64,000 bases of DNA from Edwardsiella anguillarum ET080813 (GTDB lineage Bacteria; Pseudomonadota; Gammaproteobacteria; Enterobacterales; Enterobacteriaceae): assembly GCF_000264765.2 (NCBI RefSeq), contig NZ_CP006664.1, forward strand, positions 62,001-126,000. Reading direction: 5' to 3'. The notes under the pieces are model-generated. The model made no database searches. It was not told the DNA's origin and saw only the letters and a program-made list of their open reading frames with translations. How positions within the stretch are numbered: position 1 is the stretch's first letter; each line of letters opens with the position of its first letter. Position numbers and translations under genes: made by a program. Below, in pieces: positions 58,599 through 64,000 of the stretch.

Positions 58599-59246
58599 CT
58601 ACCAGTTTTCCGGCTCGTCGCGCACGTAAGGGTTACTGCGCCGCTCTTCGCCGATGGTCGACATGGGGCCGTGACCGGGGATAAACGCCACGTCATCGCC
58701 CAGGGTAAACAGGCGGGTCCAGATGCTGTTGAGCAGATCGCGGTGGTTGCCGCCGGCAAAATCGCTGCGCCCGATGCTGCCGCGAAACAGCACATCCCCC
58801 ACCTGCGCCAGACGCGCCTTCTCGCAGAAGTAAACGACGTGGCCCGGGGTGTGGCCCGGACAGTGCAGCACCGTCAGCTGCTCCTCGCCCACCGCCAGGG
58901 TGTCGCCCTGCTGCAGCCAGCGGGTCGGCATAAACGGCTGACAGTCGGTAAAGCCAAACATATCGGCCTGCTGCGACAGCTGATCCAGCCAATACCTGTC
59001 CTCCTGCTGCGGGCCATAGATGGGCACCGACAGGGTCTGCGCCAGACGCGCCGCCGCGCCGACGTGGTCGATGTGGCCATGGGTCAGCAGAATTTGCGTC
59101 ACCTTCAGATCCCGGGCGCCGATCTCCCGCAGGATCTTGGCACTCTCGCCGCCGGGATCGACGATCGCCGCTTCCCGCGTCGCCTCACACCACAGCAGGG
59201 TGCAGTTTTGCTGAAAAGCGGTAACCGGAATGATGTGGTATTTCAT
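58599..59246 (-). CDS. gloC: type II glyoxalase GloC (YcbL), hydroxyacylglutathione hydrolase
   Basis: Metallo-beta-lactamase-fold thioesterase that finishes methylglyoxal detoxification in E. coli. 215 residues. Metal ligands: THGHIDHVGAAA near 55-66, HCPGHTPGHVVY near 128-139, and the later Asp in AQVGDVLFRGSIGRSDF and His in FIPGHGP near 195. Follows mepK by 81 bp in the mukB-ldtD-mepK-gloC order of E. coli. Confidence 0.95.
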   Translation of the reverse strand: MKYHIIPVTAFQQNCTLLWCEATREAAIVDPGGESAKILREIGARDLKVTQILLTHGHIDHVGAAARLAQTLSVPIYGPQQEDRYWLDQLSQQADMFGFTDCQPFMPTRWLQQGDTLAVGEEQLTVLHCPGHTPGHVVYFCEKARLAQVGDVLFRGSIGRSDFAGGNHRDLLNSIWTRLFTLGDDVAFIPGHGPMSTIGEERRSNPYVRDEPENW

Positions 59247-59327
59247 GGTACTCTCCGCGCATAAAAACGCCGGCTCACGGCCGGCAGTCGCCCTTACCAG
59301 ACCCCATCATACGCATCCGCGCGGCGA

Positions 59328-59876
59328 TCACCAACTTCTCACCGGCCCGGTATCGATATGGACAAAATTACTGCGCGGATAATAGCCTACGCCGCCGGCG
59401 CGCATACGCATCGCCGCCTTGCGCACGTTCGCCAGCGCCACGCCGTCGATGTGGAAATCCATCGCCTGCCCCTTGGTATGGAAGCTCTGCTTAGCGACGC
59501 CGCGGCTGCGCTCGCGCAGCTCGCTGTTGGTATGGGGCGAGCGGTAGCCGGACACCAGCTGAATCGGCTTCTTGCTGCCTAGCATCACCTGAAGCCGGAA
59601 GATCTGATCGAACAGACGCGGATCGATCCGCTTCACCAGGTTGGCGCGATAGTCGCGGAAAAAGTGGTTTAGACGCGCCAGCTCCTCAGGAATATAGGCG
59701 CGGCCATCAAAAAACTCGGCGCGCAGGCGCTCGCCGGTATTTAAATTATTGAGCACCAGCACCCGCGGGCGCGGCGTAGAAAGGGTCGCCTGGACGACGC
59801 CCGGCAGCAGGGCAAATCCAAGTGCCGCACCACCGAGCGCCAGCCATTTACGGCGCTGAAAATCTATCGGTTCCAT
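59328..59876 (-). CDS. mepK: peptidoglycan endopeptidase MepK (YcbK)
   Basis: M15-type peptidase; E. coli MepK cleaves 3-3 crosslinks made by L,D-transpeptidases. Start at 59876 (MEPIDFQRRKWLALGGAALG) gives 182 residues as in E. coli; the frame extends upstream without homology. Twin-arginine-like start FQRRKWLALGG then hydrophobic segment. Zinc ligands SYHTKGQAMDFH as SFHTKGQAMDFH near 145-156 and FVHIDTGPVRSW at the end. Encoded beside ldtD, whose product makes its substrate. Confidence 0.95.
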   Translation of the reverse strand: MEPIDFQRRKWLALGGAALGFALLPGVVQATLSTPRPRVLVLNNLNTGERLRAEFFDGRAYIPEELARLNHFFRDYRANLVKRIDPRLFDQIFRLQVMLGSKKPIQLVSGYRSPHTNSELRERSRGVAKQSFHTKGQAMDFHIDGVALANVRKAAMRMRAGGVGYYPRSNFVHIDTGPVRSW

Positions 59877-60151
59877 GAGCAAATATGACCCGGCCAAAAA
59901 GTGTCTGAATAACACGCCCAAAGCGCACAGATTGGGGCCTTTGCGGCCCCTGTTATCTCGCGTCCCACGCAGCCGAACCGATCGTGGCTATCGATAGCAC
60001 GAAAAGCGCTTGCGCGACGCCTCACTCAGCGCACCTTAACCGTCCGCCCAGGCGGCGTCAACCCGCCCTGCGCCCCCCGGCGCGGGCCATCACAAAAATC
60101 GCCCCGCCGCGGCGGCGGCCGTGGCCCCACGCGCGGCAGGATAACCGTCTG

Positions 60152-61786
60152 CTACAGATGGAAAAGCTGGCGCGCCTGCGTCACGCTGCGGCTACCGCTG
60201 CGGGCCAACTGATCATAATTGTAAATATCTGTGCGGAACTGGGGCTCCCCGCCGTCGCTGACCCAGGCGGTCTGATAGTAGAGCCGCACCGGAATGCGCT
60301 GCCGGATAGGAACATACTGCGTATTGCCTGCCTGCAGCGCAGAGGCAACCCGCGCCGGGCTCCAGCCGGCGTCGGCCAGCAGCATATCCGCCAGCGTCGA
60401 GGCCTTATTGATGCGAACGCATCCGGAGCTGAGCGCGCGGATATCCTGGTTGAACAGCGCATGGTTCGGCGTATCGTGCAGGTAGATGGCGTCCTGGCTC
60501 GGCATGTTGAATTTAAAGCGGCCAAGCGAGTTGCCCGCCCCCGGCGCCTGGCGCACCCGGTAAGGGAAGTTGCGCGCCGACACGCTGTTCCAGTCGATCA
60601 TATAGGGGTTTATCACCTGGGCATCGCCGCTCCAGCCGGAGAGCAGCGTATAGCCGTGGCGCTCAAAATAGCCGGGATCGCGCATAGCTTTGGGGACGAT
60701 ATCCTCACGCACCAGCTTCGTCGGCACGTTCCACGGCGGGTTGACCACCACGTTGTTTAGCTCACTGTTCATCAGCGGCGTCTTACGCGCCGGGCGCCCG
60801 ACGATTACCCGGGAAGATAGCACGTCCTTACCATCGCGGTAGTAGGTCATGGAGAAGTTGGGGATGTTGACCATGATCCCGGTATGCACCGAGGCGGGCA
60901 GCAGACGCAGACGCTGAATATTCAGCGCCAGCAGGGCGGCGCGCATCGGCGGCGTGACGTTCAGCCAGGCATAGGTGCGCGGACCGATCACCCCATCCGG
61001 CGTCAGCCCCTGGCCGCTCTGGAAACGCTTCACCGCCGCCACCAGCGCCGGCGTATAGACCTCGCCGTCGCCCTCATCCGCCGCCGACAGCGCGCCGCTG
61101 CGCAGCAGGATCGCGCGCAGCGTTGCGATGGCCGGGCTGCTGTCGCCCGGGCGCAGCGTCAGCCCGCCGGGCATCTGCGGCCAGGGCTGGGTATCGGCCA
61201 GCAGCGTCTCCAGCGCCGTACGCATCGCCGGATACTGGGGGTTAGAGGGCGCCAGCGAACGGATAAAGACCGTCAGCGTCCCCTGGCGCAGCGCCCGCTG
61301 CCAGTTATCGACCAGCCCGACGGGCGGGGCCGCGAGCGTATAGCTCTTGCTGCCGTACAGCCAGGCGTCGCCGTTGGCCGCCACGCCGGCCACATACTGC
61401 AGGTAGCCCATCATGGCATCGGACAGCAGGATATCCCGCGCCATGTCGTGAATGCGGGGATCCGTCAGCGCATCGGCCCAGCGGGCAAACTGCGGCTGTA
61501 CGCCGGACAGCGCTAGCTCCGCCAGCTGCTGCTGAAAGTCCCGCACCGCCTCGCTATCCTGCCACATCGGCTGCTCACGGTGGGCCGCGTACAGCGCCGC
61601 CAGCTCATGGCCATAGCGTAGCGTGACTCCCAACGGCAGCTGCGCCTGTAGCGCCGACGCGGTCGGGGCCGCCTCCGCGTGTGCGGGCGCCGGTTGTGCC
61701 AGCGCCGGCGTACCCCAGGGTGCCAGCGTTACCGCCAGCAGCGTGCCGGCCATACGCCGGCGAAAACCGAATTTAGCGCTCAGCAT
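60152..61786 (-). CDS. ldtD: L,D-transpeptidase LdtD (YcbB)
   Basis: Periplasmic enzyme that makes 3-3 peptidoglycan crosslinks, important under envelope stress. 544 residues with signal peptide (RMAGTLLAVTLAPWGTPALA, about 11-30). Peptidoglycan-binding domain with ALVAAVKRFQSGQGLTPDGV near 227-246. Catalytic YkuD domain from about 310 with IYLHDTPNHALF and the active Cys in LSSGCVRI near 456. E. coli YcbB is about 615 residues; the N-terminal part looks shorter here, the catalytic core is complete. Confidence 0.95.
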   Translation of the reverse strand: MLSAKFGFRRRMAGTLLAVTLAPWGTPALAQPAPAHAEAAPTASALQAQLPLGVTLRYGHELAALYAAHREQPMWQDSEAVRDFQQQLAELALSGVQPQFARWADALTDPRIHDMARDILLSDAMMGYLQYVAGVAANGDAWLYGSKSYTLAAPPVGLVDNWQRALRQGTLTVFIRSLAPSNPQYPAMRTALETLLADTQPWPQMPGGLTLRPGDSSPAIATLRAILLRSGALSAADEGDGEVYTPALVAAVKRFQSGQGLTPDGVIGPRTYAWLNVTPPMRAALLALNIQRLRLLPASVHTGIMVNIPNFSMTYYRDGKDVLSSRVIVGRPARKTPLMNSELNNVVVNPPWNVPTKLVREDIVPKAMRDPGYFERHGYTLLSGWSGDAQVINPYMIDWNSVSARNFPYRVRQAPGAGNSLGRFKFNMPSQDAIYLHDTPNHALFNQDIRALSSGCVRINKASTLADMLLADAGWSPARVASALQAGNTQYVPIRQRIPVRLYYQTAWVSDGGEPQFRTDIYNYDQLARSGSRSVTQARQLFHL

Positions 61787-62187
61787 GACTTCCTTGCTCC
61801 CTCTTCGCCCACAGCGATACTGTCGGGCACCTAATGCAAATTATACAGAATAAACCGCCGTTCGGCGGTCTCGCTACGGCAACAGGCTGCGCTGCCGTCC
61901 TGTGCGCCATCATCGTTCCGATCCGGTCACGCCCACGCCGCAGGCATAGGCAACATGACTATGTTGCTATTTTGCCAAAAAAAAGACGAGGGGAAAAAGT
62001 ATCGCAGGCGAAGATTTATGACACTTTATGACATCATGCCCGTCACAGGCGGCCGAAGACAAGCACGCCTCCACGCTTTCAGACATTCCCCGCCCCGCCA
62101 ACATTTATGGCCCAAAAGATAACGGCCCGCGCAGGGCGGGCCGTCGAGACGCCGTCAGACGACGACGCGGTGCGCCAGCGCGCGCCC
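61787..62187. other. intergenic region between mukB and ldtD
   Basis: 401 bp, no gene. From right to left on the minus strand: the mukB terminator (62123-62148), an AT-rich part, then a CCGCCGAACGGCGG hairpin (61855-61868) followed by TTTATTCTGTATAAT. TATAAT at 61839-61849 could be the -10 of the ldtD promoter. Assignments are by eye. Confidence 0.45.
62123..62148 (-). terminator. terminator after mukB
   Basis: Minus-strand CGGCCCGCCCTGCGCGGGCCG hairpin (read in two halves) followed by TTATCTTTT. T-run is interrupted, so strength is moderate. Confidence 0.6.
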
Positions 62188-64000
62188 TCAGGCCGAGGTA
62201 TCCTCCAGCGGCTGCGCCGTGCGCCCGCCCTCGTCCTCCGCCGCGGCGCTAAAGCCGCGCAGCCCCACCACGTGCACGTGCTCGGTATGGTTGAACACCT
62301 TACGCACCAGCTTATAGGTGGTGCCTTTTTCCGGGCTGATATTCTCGGGGGCGGCGATGATCAGCTGCATCTCCAGCCGCTCACACAGCTCGAACAGCGT
62401 CGCGATGGACTTGGCGTCAAGACGCGCCGCCTCATCCAGGAACAGCAGTCGGCAGGGGGAGATATCCTTACCGCGTAGGCGGCGTGACTCCTCCTCCCAG
62501 CTCTGCACCACCATCACCAGGATCGACATCCCGGTACCGATCGCCTCACCGGTTGACAGCGCCCCGCTCTCCGCACGCAGCCAGCCGTCCGATCCACGGT
62601 TCACCTCCACCGCCATCTCCAGGTAGCTGCGGTAGTCCAGCAGCTCCTCACCGATGGTCTGCGGCGTCCGCTGTCCCATATCGATCTGCGGATTCAGGCG
62701 CTGATACAGCTTGGCCAGCGCCTCTGAGAAGGTCAGGCGGTTGCTGTTGAACAGATCCTGATGCTGCTCCTGCTGCTCGGAGAGCACGTTCAGCAGCATG
62801 GCGTGGCTGTCGCGCACATTCACGTTCAGACGCACGCTGTTGACCTGGCCAAAGGCCACCGACTGCAGCCCCTGGTTCAGCATGCGGATACGGTTCTGCT
62901 CGCGCTGAATGGTCTTGCGGATGATGTTCGCCACGCTGCGGGCGCTGATAGCCAGCTTCTGCTCGCGCGCCGTCAGCTCCTCCGTCAAGCGCGCCAGCTC
63001 GATCTCCATCTGCTCAATGGCATCGATGGGATCGTCGCTGCGGATAATATCCTGGCGGATACGCTCCCGCAGATGCTGATAGACCGCCACATAGAACTGT
63101 ACCTTACGCTCGGGACGCCTCGGGTCCTCCGACAGGCGCAGCACGTCGCGCAGGTGCTCGTTATCCGCCACAGCCAGACGCAGGGCGCCCAGCGCCTTAT
63201 CCGACATGGAGCGCAGCTCGTCTGCATCCATATAGGCTAGCTCACGCCGGTGCAGACGGCGCTCGACGCCGTTATCCTTCACCAAACGCATCACCGCGCA
63301 CCAGCCCGCCTTGGCCTGGGTCACCTGGGTTCGCATCAGGTGGTAATCGCGCTCAGCCTTACGCAGCCGCTTGATCAGCGACTCCATCTCCGCCTCGCAG
63401 ATGGTGATCTGCTTCTCCAGCTGATTGCGCCGGCTGCGGTTTTCACTCAGGGCGGCGTGCAGCTCATCGCGGCGCGTACGGGCCCGCGCCTCGGCGCTCG
63501 CATCCGCCGCTACGCCGATATCCTGCATCTCCTGCTGTAGCTCCTGCAGCATGTCACGCTTGGCATCGAAGGCGCTCTTCAGCGACGCCAGCACCTGATT
63601 ATACTGGGCCAGCTGGGCCTGATGCTGACGCAGCTGCTCGCGGCTGCGGCTGCGATCGGCCTCGGCGTGCTCCAAACGCTGACGCAAACGCTCGTTGAGG
63701 TCGGCGTTTTCGCTCAGCATTCCCACCGCATCGCTATAGCTGAAATGGGCGCGACGCTGCGCCACCTCGGTCAGGGCAAAGGCCTGCTGCTTGGTCAGGC
63801 GCTGACGCTGCAGCGCCTGCTGGTAATCCTGCTGCAGCTGCTCATGCTGCTGCGGATCGCTCTGCAGCACGCCGATCACCGGTTCCAGCGCCGCCAGCGT
63901 GGCGCCGTGCTGCTGTAGATAGCGCGCCGCATCGCGCGCCTGCTCCAGTTCCTCACGCAGTTCATCGACCCGATCGGGCAGCGTTTCATCCGTCAGCAGC
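62188..64000 (-). CDS. mukB: chromosome partition protein MukB, C-terminal part (cut by window edge)
   Basis: SMC-like condensin of Enterobacterales that organises the chromosome with MukE and MukF. The frame is open from 62188 to the right edge, about 604 of roughly 1480 residues. Visible parts: the C-terminal coiled-coil arm ([20 protein letters not shown] and similar) and the head with signature [20 protein letters not shown] and Walker [17 protein letters not shown]. It ends with an acidic tail ([19 protein letters not shown]). Start and hinge lie beyond the window. Confidence 0.97.
   Translation of the reverse strand, partial: LLTDETLPDRVDELREELEQARDAARYLQQHGATLAALEPVIGVLQSDPQQHEQLQQDYQQALQRQRLTKQQAFALTEVAQRRAHFSYSDAVGMLSENADLNERLRQRLEHAEADRSRSREQLRQHQAQLAQYNQVLASLKSAFDAKRDMLQELQQEMQDIGVAADASAEARARTRRDELHAALSENRSRRNQLEKQITICEAEMESLIKRLRKAERDYHLMRTQVTQAKAGWCAVMRLVKDNGVERRLHRRELAYMDADELRSMSDKALGALRLAVADNEHLRDVLRLSEDPRRPERKVQFYVAVYQHLRERIRQDIIRSDDPIDAIEQMEIELARLTEELTAREQKLAISARSVANIIRKTIQREQNRIRMLNQGLQSVAFGQVNSVRLNVNVRDSHAMLLNVLSEQQEQHQDLFNSNRLTFSEALAKLYQRLNPQIDMGQRTPQTIGEELLDYRSYLEMAVEVNRGSDGWLRAESGALSTGEAIGTGMSILVMVVQSWEEESRRLRGKDISPCRLLFLDEAARLDAKSIATLFELCERLEMQLIIAAPENISPEKGTTYKLVRKVFNHTEHVHVVGLRGFSAAAEDEGGRTAQPLEDTSA

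Overview
The window is chromosomal DNA of a motile, GC-rich enterobacterium. Housekeeping proteins read like close relatives of the E. coli/Salmonella versions, often at the same length, and the gene order of several blocks (pgpB-lapA-lapB-pyrF; plsX-fabH-fabD-fabG-acpP-fabF-pabC-mltG-tmk-holB-ycfH-ptsG; mukB-ldtD-mepK-gloC; fliE/fliFGHIJK/fliLMNOPQR) is that of Enterobacterales. Tandem flagellin genes, the overall mix of accessory genes and the protein sequences suggest Edwardsiella (Hafniaceae). That genus call is an inference from memory, not a search result.

Layout. (1) 1-4000: pyrF (cut by the left edge), lapB, lapA and pgpB on the minus strand, with ribA diverging. (2) 4025-9450: a 1590-residue SPATE-type serine protease autotransporter plus about 650 bp of AT-rich flank, sitting where the ribA block meets the ptsG block. 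(3) 9520-22530: ptsG with its CRP, Mlc and SgrS control sites, then the fatty-acid/phospholipid, DNA replication and cell-wall cluster back to rpmF and yceD, with maf diverging. (4) 22530-24350: a small trimeric autotransporter adhesin gene with two frameshifts. (5) 24367-34080: rluC and rne divergent, a small monooxygenase-like gene, pyrC, fetAB and a class I fumarase. (6) 34080-35925: a decayed stretch with an aquaporin remnant, an inverted-repeat element, an exact 93-bp copy of the end of the monooxygenase gene 5.9 kb away, and a small ORF that looks like MgrB, the PhoQ inhibitor, behind a PhoP-box-like promoter. (7) 35925-58565: the flagellar region. An orphan cystine-importer ATPase (tcyN), fliZ, fliA, two flagellins and fliDST come first. 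An insertion follows, carrying a lipoprotein, an AT-richer GMC-type oxidoreductase and tail-fibre/tfa prophage debris. Then come fliE, fliFGHIJK and fliLMNOPQR. (8) 58599-64000: gloC, mepK, ldtD and mukB (cut by the right edge).

How it works together. FliA (sigma-28) and FliZ set late flagellar expression, and sigma-28 promoters are readable before both flagellin genes and before fliD. The fli operons supply basal body, export gate, C-ring, cap and chaperones. The fab cluster makes the acyl chains. LapA/LapB (LPS synthesis control), PgpB (lipid phosphatase), MltG, MepK and LdtD act on envelope lipids and peptidoglycan. The accessory items (protease autotransporter, adhesin, putative MgrB, duplicate flagellins) concern the cell surface and host interaction.

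I found no CRISPR array, tRNA, rRNA, complete insertion sequence or complete new defence-like system. The most interesting items are the SPATE with an altered interdomain cleavage motif, the MgrB-like small protein with its promoter, the 93-bp direct repeat, and the reshuffled flagellar neighbourhood.
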